From Ischnura elegans (taxonomy: Eukaryota > Arthropoda > Insecta > Odonata > Coenagrionidae), in contig NC_060251.1 of NCBI RefSeq assembly GCF_921293095.1, positions 38,483,644 through 38,547,643 of the forward strand: 64,000 nucleotides of DNA, in the 5' to 3' direction. Within the stretch, counting starts at the first letter, position 1. Every line of letters starts with the position of its first letter. The notes beneath the pieces were generated by a model. The model worked only from the letters and a program-made list of their open reading frames with translations, did no database searches and was not told where the DNA came from. Of this stretch, positions 20,168 to 29,874 are shown piece after piece. Position numbers and translations under genes: made by a program.

Positions 20168-21961
20168 ATGACCCTCTTAACGGCTTTAATTACGATGGGG
20201 GGCATAATTTGTTTTGGTATGGGAAGCGAAATACCTATGGTTAAGAAAATCAATGCAGGCACTTACTGGACACCATTGCCCGACGTAGTGGCATATGAGG
20301 CATCCTTGCCCAGATTGTATAAAGTTAAATGGGGACGTGAAATTACGAGATTTACACCAAAGGAACATGATTGTGAAAGTCGGGATGATATCTGCTCTGC
20401 CATACATACTTTGGATATTACGATGACCAAGCTACAAACTGTTTTAACAGACCTCAATTTAACACCGAAATATTTAAAGATTGGTAACAAGAGAGAGAAA
20501 AGAGGATTGGACTTTTTGGGTGCCGCGTTTAGATGGTGCTGTGGGGTTGCTACCGAAAAACAATTAAAATCAGTAGAACGAAATGTAGACACGTACCAGC
20601 AGAAATTATCAGAATTCGGGAATGCATTACAGAAAGAACATAACTATCTGTTAGACGCAACTCAGAATATACGAAATTATTCCAAAGAAATGGAAAAATC
20701 ATTTGATGAATTACAGAAACACGTCATACGAGTCGAGCAAGGGATGAACATGAGATTATTTGAGGGTGAGGCTAAGCACTTTCGTGACCTCATTAGAGTA
20801 GTTGGTACGAGTATGGGCACCCAGGCAACATTAATAAATACCATTAAAGAAAATGAAGCTCTCCACTATTGCCGAAACAATCTTTTTCCTATCTCTCTGG
20901 TAAAACTTTCAGACTTACAAGATGATTTAAATAACTTAAATAACAAATTAAACCCTTTAGGCTACGAATTAGCACAAAAAGAAGTTACCGAACTGATGAC
21001 AATGAAAATAGCCCAATGCACGTTACGAGAAGGCGAATTATTAATTAGATTTAACGTTCCTCTTATAAAGAAGGGAGCCCAGTGGAAATTATACGAAATA
21101 AGTGCCACACCTTTCGGTTGGAAAAACGAAACCTGTGTAATCTTGCACAACGTAGTCTATGCAGCAGTAGATGGGGGAAGGCTGCGGACACTTTCGGGAC
21201 CCGCGATGCATGACTGCCGTCCATTTGAAGATAAATTATGTTTTTTACCTAGATTCCATGGGGACACCTCACATGGTCCCCAATGCGCTCTGACGATGTT
21301 CAAGGGAGCAACAGCGAAACAATTAAACGAGGCGTGCACTCTCCGCTGTCATCCAGGTCAGAGTACCATTATTACTGAGGTTGCATTTGAGAAATACGTA
21401 ATCACCCATCCACCCCCCTCAATTAAAGTAAACTGTGGCCAGAGATCGCGGGAAATAAAGACCGCACTAGAAGGACCAGGAGCACTTGAACTAGTATTGC
21501 CATGTCAATGCCAGGCCAGAATATCAGGAGACTTATGGATACCGGCCGCATTTCCTTGTAACAAGGACGGAAATGTTCAAGTTCAAACGACTCATGTATT
21601 ACCGGCAATATGGTCCACACTGGACACCATCGTAGTAGACCCAAGGCGACCCGAAACTTTGCCAGAATTCGAAAACTTATCAGATTTCTTAAATGAGAAA
21701 TGGGTTATAAAGACCCCGCATTTAAATCTGTCACGTCCAGATTGGGAAATTGATACAAATGTCCCCATGTTGAGAACGGATTATGGAGAGGAAATTGGTA
21801 GTACTGGTCTTGTGTGGTGCCTCCTCATGTCTGTTTTGGTTGCCCTAATTACTTACCGTGTGTACAAACACGAACAATATATGCCTTACTTGGTGAAAAT
21901 GGAGGACGGAAGAGAATTATTTGTGGCCAAGAAGGCCCGAAATCAGGGAGAGGTAAGATAG
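20168..21961 (+). CDS. env: Env1: F-type fusion glycoprotein
   Basis: A 597-residue class I-like envelope protein of the errantivirus/baculovirus F family, acting at the virion or cell membrane. Residues 1-19 look like a signal peptide. A furin site R109-E-K-R112 is followed directly by a hydrophobic glycine-rich fusion peptide, GLDFLGAAFRWCCGVAT (113-129). A heptad-like helical region runs about 131-200. A C-terminal cysteine-rich ectodomain follows (C235 to C464), then a transmembrane segment at about 546-565 and a 32-residue tail. N-glycosylation sites occur at N97, N170, N320, N503 and N520. The frame is intact. A 5' splice-site-like GAG|GTAAGA overlaps the last codons (21953). Expression is probably from spliced RNA using the acceptor at 20079. 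Confidence 0.93.
   Translation: MTLLTALITMGGIICFGMGSEIPMVKKINAGTYWTPLPDVVAYEASLPRLYKVKWGREITRFTPKEHDCESRDDICSAIHTLDITMTKLQTVLTDLNLTPKYLKIGNKREKRGLDFLGAAFRWCCGVATEKQLKSVERNVDTYQQKLSEFGNALQKEHNYLLDATQNIRNYSKEMEKSFDELQKHVIRVEQGMNMRLFEGEAKHFRDLIRVVGTSMGTQATLINTIKENEALHYCRNNLFPISLVKLSDLQDDLNNLNNKLNPLGYELAQKEVTELMTMKIAQCTLREGELLIRFNVPLIKKGAQWKLYEISATPFGWKNETCVILHNVVYAAVDGGRLRTLSGPAMHDCRPFEDKLCFLPRFHGDTSHGPQCALTMFKGATAKQLNEACTLRCHPGQSTIITEVAFEKYVITHPPPSIKVNCGQRSREIKTALEGPGALELVLPCQCQARISGDLWIPAAFPCNKDGNVQVQTTHVLPAIWSTLDTIVVDPRRPETLPEFENLSDFLNEKWVIKTPHLNLSRPDWEIDTNVPMLRTDYGEEIGSTGLVWCLLMSVLVALITYRVYKHEQYMPYLVKMEDGRELFVAKKARNQGEVR
20492..20554 (+). other. Env1 furin site and fusion peptide
   Basis: This encodes the RxKR cleavage motif and the adjacent fusion peptide (residues 109-129). 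Processing here would separate an N-terminal subunit of about 112 residues from the membrane-anchored subunit, as in baculovirus F proteins. Confidence 0.85.
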
Positions 21962-22471
21962 GGTACGGAAACCCTTGCACAATGAGCAGCATCTAGATGC
22001 ATGGAATGGCATGATTGCATGAAATTTCAGAGATAAGGGAGACAAGCTTGAATAGAGAGAACTAACCAATACACTAGAGTGATGATGCATGTGAACTAAC
22101 TGGGCTAACATGACACTAAACCGCGGAACCCAACGAAGGGGTGAAAATGAAAACAGAGGGAAAGAAAAATGCAATGCGCTCTTGTCCGGCGACTCGCTCA
22201 CACCTAAAGAAGGAAGATGTTAGGAGCGTTGGACAAGACCGCCTTGTGAAGAGTCTCGAGACATCTCTCCAATTGAAAGAGAGAATGAAGTAATGGCCAA
22301 GTCGACAATCTAGATTAGTTGGAGATAATAGTAGTATCAATTTTGTAGTTTTAAGTGAATTTTTTTAGCATTAGTACAAGGTATCTAAGGAGTGGCCTGA
22401 TCAACCACTTTCTTTTTCCTTGAAGCTCTCTGAAGTGGAAGCCGCTGTCGCGCTCGCCGAGTGGAAAGAAA
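21962..22471 (+). other. Non-coding spacer between env1 and env2
   Basis: About 510 nt with no long sense frame. It ends in the env2 splice acceptor and a 46-nt leader. I see no internal LTR, so env2 does not look like the remnant of a second inserted provirus. Confidence 0.6.
22402..22425 (+). promoter_or_regulatory. 3' splice site for env2 mRNA
   Basis: A CCTGATC branch-like word lies just upstream. ACTTTCTTTTTCCTTGAAG then gives AG at 22424-22425. The first ATG downstream is the env2 start, 46 nt into the exon. Confidence 0.65.
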
Positions 22472-24280
22472 ATGCGACAAACGAAGATGAGGTTACATCT
22501 TTATAACTTGTTAATATTAGTCATTGGCAGAGTAATCTGGACGGAGGGCACCAAAGAAGTTCCAGTGGATATAACAGCTGGGGCATTGTTCCGGCAGTTG
22601 CCGAATGTCACGCTGTACGAAACAACCATCCCCCTGATATTTAAGATTCCTTACCAGCCCGGAAAAGATTTAAACCTGATGTACCGGTATCTGGAAGAAA
22701 CATGCAATGAGGCCTGTGGGGAGTCAAAGGAGATCCTGCGGAGGGCGGTATCTAATTGGAATTGGAACAACTGGGCGAACACCTTCGGTGAGTCGCATCT
22801 GTCCAAAGATGGTACGGCCTTCGCAACCTCCTTTGCTCTACCAGAGAGACGGCATACGGGACGGATGGTAATTACGGAGCAAGAGGCGGACAACATGGAG
22901 CAGGACCTGAGGGCGCTGGGGGGACAATGGGACATGGAGATGGCTCCCCTCACGGTCAGACCCTCTCAGCAGTGCAACGCAGAGAACGGGGATGTCAGAC
23001 TAAAACTTCTAGAAGTATTGACACTTATTCGGACACAGGCTGACATTCTCCGTTCCTGTCAACATCGGAGACTAGACCCTATGGTTATAGACGTAAATAA
23101 CTTAAGAGATAAATTAATTCTCATTAGTCGGAAAATACGGCATGATGGGTACGAATTGGCTTTAAAACACCTATCCAGATATTATATCCTTAGCATGATG
23201 GATTGTTTGCTGTCTCCAAGTCACCTCTACTTGATCCTTTTACTTCCGTTAAAAAGACAGCATTTTGTACCTGCATTACATACCTTTCTTCCAATACCTT
23301 TCGCCAGGGAGGGGCATACCTGCGGAATAAAGATGCAAGCAACGGACTTCGCAATTCTAGCGGAACCACGGCGGATACAGATGAAGGTACTGGACTGCAA
23401 TCCACACAAGGACGAACTGTGCCTACTGGGAGACCCTTTGGGGGAAACGCTGACTACAGTCCGCTGTGCAGAGACCATGGTGAAAGGGGGGTCGGCAGCC
23501 AAACTTACATCGGTCTGCCCAATTGAATGTGTACCATCTGGTGACATGGTCGTCACCAAGATAAGTACCACGACCTACGTCATTACCAACCCCCCTGCCA
23601 ACGCCACGGTTCAATGCGAGTGGGCGAGGAATCGCTCACATTGGGCTACAGAGAATGTGGGCGCCTTCAAAGTGGATCTCCCCTGTGACTGTGTGTTGCA
23701 GTTAGGTGACGCCGAGTTTCGACCCCAGTACCCGTGTCTGTCCGCATCCGAATCCGTAGTTGTCCGCAGGTTAATCCCTGCTCCCTGGGCTTCTATTCCC
23801 TCCCTTTCCTTACCCCCCTACGATTCCCTGAACTTTGCCACGTGTGAAGTACTGAAAGACTGTGTAAAAAGTTCTTGGAAACCCTTCAACCCAGTGACAA
23901 TAATTTACCCTACTCTAGCCATATGTAGTCTAGTCATCTCAATTGTGTCAGTATTAGGGACAATATACATAGCATACCGAGTGCTGGCACCTAGGGGTAA
24001 AATGGACCCTTTATTAACATCAATGCCAAGGGATAAAATGGACCCTTTATTAACATCAATGCCAAGGGATAAAATGGACCCTCTATTAACATCAACGCCA
24101 AGGGAAGTTAACGTGTGCACGTCGTTCAGACGACCCGTGTGTCCTAGAACAGTAGCTCCGAAACCACCGCCAATTGAGACAATACCCTCTAGAAGACCTC
24201 CCGCTGTGACTCCAAGACCTATTTACAGCGAGATAAAAGAACCCGATTACCTGCCAATGCGTGAATTTTTGAATAAATAA
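22472..24280 (+). CDS. Env2: second, fusion-less envelope glycoprotein paralogue
   Basis: A 602-residue membrane glycoprotein. Residues about 8-24 form a signal peptide. The N-terminus parallels Env1: ITAGALFRQLPNVTLYE against INAGTYWTPLPDVVAYE. The C-terminal ectodomain has cysteines C196, 245, 284, 309, 317, 332, 349, 353, 382, 405, 407, 422, spaced almost exactly as in Env1. The middle differs: there is no RxKR site and no fusion peptide, and C78/C82 to C196 is shortened. A transmembrane segment lies at 475-502. The 100-residue tail is far longer than in Env1 and carries three 12-residue repeats plus YSEI and YLPM tyrosine motifs of the YxxΦ sorting type. N-glycosylation sites are N45, N377 and N387. 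It probably derives from duplication of env1. Roles such as attachment, superinfection exclusion or partner to Env1 are inference. Confidence 0.88.
   Translation: MRQTKMRLHLYNLLILVIGRVIWTEGTKEVPVDITAGALFRQLPNVTLYETTIPLIFKIPYQPGKDLNLMYRYLEETCNEACGESKEILRRAVSNWNWNNWANTFGESHLSKDGTAFATSFALPERRHTGRMVITEQEADNMEQDLRALGGQWDMEMAPLTVRPSQQCNAENGDVRLKLLEVLTLIRTQADILRSCQHRRLDPMVIDVNNLRDKLILISRKIRHDGYELALKHLSRYYILSMMDCLLSPSHLYLILLLPLKRQHFVPALHTFLPIPFAREGHTCGIKMQATDFAILAEPRRIQMKVLDCNPHKDELCLLGDPLGETLTTVRCAETMVKGGSAAKLTSVCPIECVPSGDMVVTKISTTTYVITNPPANATVQCEWARNRSHWATENVGAFKVDLPCDCVLQLGDAEFRPQYPCLSASESVVVRRLIPAPWASIPSLSLPPYDSLNFATCEVLKDCVKSSWKPFNPVTIIYPTLAICSLVISIVSVLGTIYIAYRVLAPRGKMDPLLTSMPRDKMDPLLTSMPRDKMDPLLTSTPREVNVCTSFRRPVCPRTVAPKPPPIETIPSRRPPAVTPRPIYSEIKEPDYLPMREFLNK
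23999..24106 (+). repeat. Three tandem 36-bp repeats in the env2 cytoplasmic tail
   Basis: Units 23999-24034, 24035-24070 and 24071-24106 each encode KMDPLLTSMPRD or a near copy (the third has T and E changes). The first two units are identical, the third has three substitutions. Each unit offers an acidic-LL word. Confidence 0.95.
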
Positions 24281-24347
24281 TAATTGTGTTTAGGACTGGT
24301 ATCTACAGGATAAGTGTTTGTGTTCAGATTAGGTTCTAGTGAATTTA

Positions 24348-24446
24348 TATAATAATCAGCAATTTTTGAATCTGTGTTAATTGATAGGAATATAATAATC
24401 AGCAATTTTTGAATTAGTGTTAATTGATAGGAATATTATAATCAGC
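24348..24446 (+). repeat. Tandem 43-bp repeat in the provirus 3' untranslated region
   Basis: Two full units (24348-24390 and 24391-24433), starting TATAATAATCAGCAATTTTT and ending TTGATAGGAA, are followed by a partial third. The repeat lies between the env2 stop and the polypurine tract. Confidence 0.9.
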
Positions 24447-24753
24447 TCTTCAAGTCATTATGTTGAACTGGACTCTTTTTGTGTATCAGTTGAGTCTCTT
24501 ATGTGCTTTATTATGAACATGCAGGCTGGACTCTAGTACCACCCTGAGACCCTTTCAGTGTAGCTATGAATGAACTAGTCTTGTGAAATTGTGGTGGACT
24601 CCAGCAGCTATTTAAACAGCTATATAATCCGTCCTGATGTATAATTTCTTATGGACAAGCAGCTATGTAACCTTTTTCTGTTTTGTAATTTCTGTGTCTC
24701 TAGTCAACTCTCTCGGACTCTCTCTGGTCACTTCGCCCGGAGGTCGAAGCTTT

Positions 24754-24766
24754 AAGGAGGGGGTGA
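24754..24766 (+). other. Polypurine tract
   Basis: AAGGAGGGGG followed by TGA abuts the 3' LTR. It would be the RNase H-resistant primer for plus-strand synthesis. Confidence 0.85.
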
Positions 24767-25295
24767 TGTTGTGTCCGTGGCCGCGTTCATGCAGGCTCGT
24801 GAGTGCAAACGCGAGTGCGGACGCACGTAGTGCGCCCGCACCTGCGAGTACAGTCGTACGATCAAGGGCACACGAGTTGGGGGACGAACACAAGGTCACC
24901 TCCAAGCGTCCTCTAAACACTTGGGCGGATGTTTCGCAACCGCACCTGCGTCTCGGGGCGGACGTGCGCTGACTACCGGAAACGCTGCGGTTGTCGGCGG
25001 ACGTGATTGCGAGACATATGCTGGTGCAAAACAGGATGCGTTCCAAGTATAAAAGGGAGAGCCTCCGGCTCACAAGTTGTCAGTCTTTGGCCCAACGCTG
25101 GACGTACCCTGCGGAGCACTAGCCTCCCAGTGAGAGAGAGAGAAAGAGAGAGAGACTTCTAACTGTGACGGATAATAAACACCGTTATGAGTTTAAGAAA
25201 GTCTGGCTTCTGATTCTCCTCGAGCTTCCCCGGTTGTAACCCCGGACGGTCCCCGATCCCGCTTTAAGGGTCTTGGTCGCCACAGGGATGCGACA
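24767..25295 (+). repeat. 3' long terminal repeat (529 bp)
   Basis: It is a copy of 13925-14453 at a constant offset of 10,842 bp with no difference seen on reading. Its TATA box is at 25048-25055 and AATAAA at 25174-25179. It is followed by the second ATAT (25296-25299). Confidence 0.97.
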
Positions 25296-25299
25296 ATAT
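25296..25299. repeat. Right target-site duplication (ATAT) of the provirus
   Basis: It matches 13921-13924. The pre-insertion sequence would have read GTTCATATGTTTT. Confidence 0.9.
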
Positions 25300-25566
25300 G
25301 TTTTCTTAATGGACCACATTGCGTCATCAATTTACCAATGGTCAAAACGATTAACATCAGCGGTGGATTCTTACGTCAAGGACTTAAAAGAAATTTTCTT
25401 TGTGTATTAAGTGGTGTATTGGTAAGGAAAATGATTTTAACTTCACGAAAAGTAATAACGGCCAGAAAAAATATATAGTAAAAACTAAACGGGCCCTTAA
25501 ATTCGCGACGGAAAACGTAATTATCTTTATCATAATTTACATAAAAAGTAATTCTTTTTATATTTG

Positions 25567-25745
25567 CCTGCCTCGGTGGCGGCGGGGTAAAGTCCTCGCC
25601 TGCCTAGCCGAAGCTCGCGTGTTCGATTCCGCCTGTGTAAGTTATCCTTATCCAGGGAATTTCGTGTGTGAATGTCCTTCATTGTTAATTGTTAATTCCC
25701 CATTGTAAAGGCCGTAAATGGGATAATAGAAATTAATAAATATTA
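25567..25745 (+). mobile_element. tRNA-derived SINE
   Basis: A tRNA-like head (GCCTCGGTGGCGGCGGGGTA) with B box GTTCGATTCC at 25621-25630 is followed by an unrelated body and an AT-rich AATTAATAAATATTAAAA tail. It would be transcribed by RNA polymerase III and moved by a LINE. Confidence 0.75.
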
Positions 25746-25749
25746 AAAT

Positions 25750-27890
25750 ATGAAAAAAGCAATTAGTTAAATATGAAGTAATTCATGATTTAAGAATAAC
25801 TATTAGTAGTTGACGCCCACATCACCATTTTTTAATCGTTCTTTTAGCATGAGATATGTCTTAAGTTTTATTTCAAGTCGCTGCGATCGACATTGACTTT
25901 TAAGATCCATGAATCACTTCTTCTGTTCATAGGTATTTTAATTGAAGAAGTGATTTATTTGCCGCTCCTATTTTTTAAAAATAGTTTTGAAAAGAAACAT
26001 TTCCTTGGTTATTTTCCAAGAAATCGTTAGAAAAAACTGAATCAACTGTTAGCATATTTTATTTACGCCAAATTCCACGGATAGTTAATATCGGAGTTTA
26101 TGGTCATCTTATAGAGTTGAGCAAGTTGCCAGTAGATGTCTCGGGCGTCGTGGTTTCTCGTTGGTGATCAGACGTGGCTTTGAGCACTGAGGCCATCTAG
26201 GGGAAAAAGAAGCACTTCCAACAGGTTCTTGTCAATCATGAGAAACGGCGGATAGAACGAATATCTCTGCCTTGCTCCGTCACCTCTAGAAGGCTAATTT
26301 GTTTCCCTATCGATTCAGCCGCAGCCCACCACAACGTTTTCGGAAGAAATCTTCCAAAAAATAGAATTTATTTCTTGTTTCATCCTTTTCATAACGCCAT
26401 AATCAAACGTGACCTTTTATTTCGCGACCAAAGTGGAACCGGCTTCTTTCAGGTAATATTTTTCAACGATTCCGACCACCGAGTTTGGTATGCGAAAAAT
26501 GCTTTAACAATTGAAATTGATGACACCTTATTGTGCATTGAATGAAGAATCATGAAATATTATTGGTAGTAGGTTAGTCAAGCGTTAATTGTCGTATGGC
26601 ATTGAAATTTGTGTGGAAATGGGTTAGCATTTTTGAAATTCGACATGATATGTGCATTATTGAGCATTAAGTATTAACATTCTAATCCGATCCCAATTAC
26701 CCTGATGTACCTTAAGTAATCAATGCACGCACTTTACCTTGGAACTGTCTCTAAATAATTTTATTTTCTGAGTTGGTGTGTTTAAATCGCAACTTCATAA
26801 TAATAATAAGAACTTCATAATTTCGGCACAAGAAATTTTGCGTGTATATCCTATCAGCAATGGGGTTAGGAACCTAATTAATCATGCCATAAGTTTTTAC
26901 TTTTTCAATAACAAATTTTATTTCTTAGTATTTAATTTTATTTCTTCTTATCTTGACCTCGTTTAATTCATGGTAAAATAGTTCTCGGAGTATAGGTCAA
27001 TGTATGTGATGCAAAAAAGTTTAGCCAACGTTTCAGTTTATTTAAACTATCATCAGGGCTTAGCTTTGCACATATTTATTGATATTGAAAAAAAATAGTA
27101 TTAGTATTAGTAATTCTTAGTATTTAAAAAATCCTGTTTTTTTCATTTTTAAAACTTTAAGCAAGCCTTTTAGTCATTGCATATTTATATGAAGTGTGAT
27201 GAGAACGCGGTCAACGGTTAATCGATAGTCATCTTTTCTTTATTTTCAACGAGCATAGACATTCATCGATTATTATATTTCTACTTCTATTACATTAGCA
27301 ATGGAAACATTCCAAGTTGACGTATATCTATGCACTTTATTCTACTCAGGGGTGAAAATAAGGGAGGAGCACATGGGGCTTGACCAACCCCCCCCCCCCA
27401 CCCGAAATAGAAAAAATAATTAAAATGAATAAGCATGCATATAAAGCGCGTGAGGAAATAATGATACAAAGGTGATACCTTAAAACAATATTATTTTAAT
27501 AATGAACCTACCAATTATTTATTTTTATTTGCTTTATAAATTTGGCCACTAAAAACTAATGCAAAACCTTTATTGTGAATACTAATACATACTTTATTAT
27601 TATCATTTTTGCCCCCCTCAAAAATATTACCTTTATTCGCTAATGATTCTACTGATGTACGTACGGAATCGGTCATCGCGCAAGCTAATAGAGAACCTCT
27701 CATTGTTAGAACCCCGGGAAGCCTACGTTCATGCCATTAGCCGCGAAAGTGTTCATTCAAATGCAAACTCAGAGCTGGGAGGATTTTTAAGGGGGCCAAG
27801 AGAGCCAGGCTCCGAAATGAGGTAAATGAGGAAAAAACTTAAATACTGTCTTATTAAATACTAAATTAAATTATATTAAATACTAAAAGT
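25750..27890. other. AT-rich DNA, no gene seen
   Basis: No coding similarity is visible. A C homopolymer with flanking GGGGTGAAAATAAGGGAGG near 27350-27410 looks like part of an unresolved transposon. Confidence 0.4.
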
Positions 27891-27894
27891 TTAC

Positions 27895-28138
27895 GTTCAC
27901 AAGCTGTCCACCGCTCGGGGCATGTAATAGAATAATCTGACGTGTGTGCGAAGGCGCAGTTAAAATTGCGTCCTGTAAAGCGGTGAATTGCCTGAACGCA
28001 TGCGAGAACGCGTGGACGTGAGATGGCAAAATTGCCCCTGTTCTAATTTCGTCCGTGCATTCTCGCAATTGCGCACCATGATGAGAAATTAACACAGTTC
28101 TGACCTAATAAAAGTTCTGTCCGTGTAAAGCGGCCTTT
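27895..28138 (+). mobile_element. MITE of the GCCGTTTTACAC family, copy 1 (left end decayed)
   Basis: It shares AATTGCGTCC, GTAAAGCGGTGAATTGCC and CCCCTGTTCTAATTTC with the copy at 38419, and ends CCGTGTAAAGCGGCC. The left inverted repeat is degenerate. Confidence 0.7.
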
Positions 28139-28219
28139 AGAGATATCGCAGTACTTCCTAATCATATTCAAGGGCTAGCTATATATACTTCAATTTTTCA
28201 GCTTAACATTTATTTTAAA

Positions 28220-28363
28220 TTGGAAATAAAAGAAAAAATCATTGTAAGGTTCACTTGTGTATTTAAATAGTTACATCTACTTCAGGCCTACGTTACGAAA
28301 CCCGGGTCGTGCCTGTTTAAATACACAAGTGAACCTTAGAATGTTTTATTTTTTATTTCCAAT
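28220..28363. mobile_element. Short fold-back element
   Basis: The arms 28220-28270 (TTGGAAATAAAAG … AAGGTTCACTTGTGTATTTAAA) and 28313-28363 are imperfect reverse complements. The loop carries ACGAAACCCGGGTCGTGCC, a word shared with the large fold-back at 57667-58214, so the two are one family. Confidence 0.75.
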
Positions 28364-28365
28364 AT

Positions 28366-29725
28366 GGAGTGGTTTCATGTAGTCAAGCCTGAAGTTATCA
28401 GTTATATTTTATTTTAAATGTGAAACAGCATGTTGCGCCCTCATTAAGATAATTCTCAGCTTTCATTGAACTTGCCCCCTCATAATCAGTATCTATTCAA
28501 CACGAGCTGAGACAGCTCAGTTCCATGACCCTGGGTGGGTTGCTAAAATCTTTCCACCTCACTTATCCCGCCCCCGATTCAGTTATGACGGAAATGTTAA
28601 GCAGTGGATTCATTCTTGTCACCAGGAGAGACGACAGTAAGTAGTTGTATGGAAATTTATTTTTTGTTTCATATCCTACGGAACGGTGTTCCTGAAATGC
28701 AAAACGCTTTTGCTCATTTGCAATCATAGCTTGAAAAAAAACAGCGCTGAATTTTTAATAAGAGGTGGTGTGACTTTCGCGGAGTGATTGACGTCAATAA
28801 CACGTCAATAACGGGCGAAATGTGGTAAAGGGTCCAATGTTCTAAGACCCATCCATCGGACTGGGAAATTTGATTGCTCGTCTCCGATAGTGTTTCCTCG
28901 TTTATAATAATAATATAACTTTATTACACTGATAGAATTACAGCATACCCTCTACAAAAGCAGTGTGATATATAGGTACCCCATATAAACCTGTTTTGGA
29001 TTAAAGCCGAAGGTTCAAGCTTGCTGGAGTGGCATTTTTTCATATTTCAATAAATATTCACAATTTTCCAAGACTATAAAATGTATTACCATCTAAGTTT
29101 CAATTTTGCAACATCATCATTTTGTGGAAAATTGCAAGTATTTATTTCAAAACCTATATTGGGACTACAATCATATTTTGTTCAAAAAATATACAAATGT
29201 TCTTTAATTCGATACAGTGATTATTCATGTTTCCTTATTCTTCTGTGCTATCAGTTTTAAGAATCCATTTATTATACATGCATAGAAAACTAACACACAT
29301 GACAGCTAATTTGCTTTCAGTAATCCAGCAATTATTTACGCACAAGATATGTCAAATTAATAACATTTTATGTTACTTTTCTCAGCAAACAATCCACTTC
29401 CTCATAGAAAATAAGCAATTTTTTGTATCTTTGAAATATACTCGCACCTTTAATCCAATCATAATTATTAGAGAAGCTAATAGCTTAAAGTGTTACTTAG
29501 TTAAATTACTTCATGTATGCTGAAATGTAAAACTATTTAGATGTTCTAACTTTACTCGACCTGTATCGTTGCCAGGCGACATCATTTAGCGACGAAGCAT
29601 GCCGAGTACAACTGTACGTGTACATCTATGTGAAACGAGCAAAGTTTTTTTTTTTTCTTTTCGACGTCTGAGAATCGGGTTTACTAAGGATAATTCCTTC
29701 TCCAGTATCTACTGAGGCAACCCAT
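28366..29725. other. AT-rich DNA, no gene seen
   Basis: A 98-codon frame at 29227-29523 resembles nothing I recognise and has no codon bias. No repeat ends were resolved. Confidence 0.4.
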
Positions 29726-29733
29726 AATATGAT

Positions 29734-29874
29734 AAGTGGTGGATCTAGAGAGGGGTGCCCCCCCCCTTTGGGTGTCCAATTTATACTAGATATAATGGTA
29801 ATTGACCCCACTACTGCTGCCCCCAAGGCTCTCCCCACCTAGTCCCCCTTTTTCCTATCCTGGATCCGCTACTG
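29734..29874. mobile_element. hAT-like MITE, 141 bp
   Basis: The ends AAGTGGTGGATCTAG and CTGGATCCGCTACTG form a slightly decayed inverted repeat. The 8-bp flanks AATATGAT (29726-29733) and AATATGAC (29875-29882) match at 7 of 8. Confidence 0.75.

Larger units (their letters stand above)
13925..25295 (+). mobile_element. Complete errantivirus-like Ty3/gypsy provirus with two env genes
   Basis: The element is 11,371 bp, long for Ty3/gypsy. It has 529-bp LTRs (TGTTGT…GCGACA), an ATAT target duplication, a primer site, gag, pol in the -1 frame, ORF3, env1, env2, and a polypurine tract. The Pol order protease, reverse transcriptase, RNase H, integrase identifies the Ty3/gypsy (Metaviridae) arrangement. 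An F-type Env with furin site and fusion peptide places it with insect errantiviruses. All frames are open and the LTRs read as identical, so the insertion is recent and may be autonomous. The departures from the usual three-gene layout are ORF3 and the second env, both described separately. Confidence 0.95.

Noticed and set aside
21962-22471. Possibility that env2 belongs to a second, nested provirus
   Set aside because: No LTR, primer site or gag/pol remnant lies between env1 and env2, and only one pair of LTRs bounds the whole.
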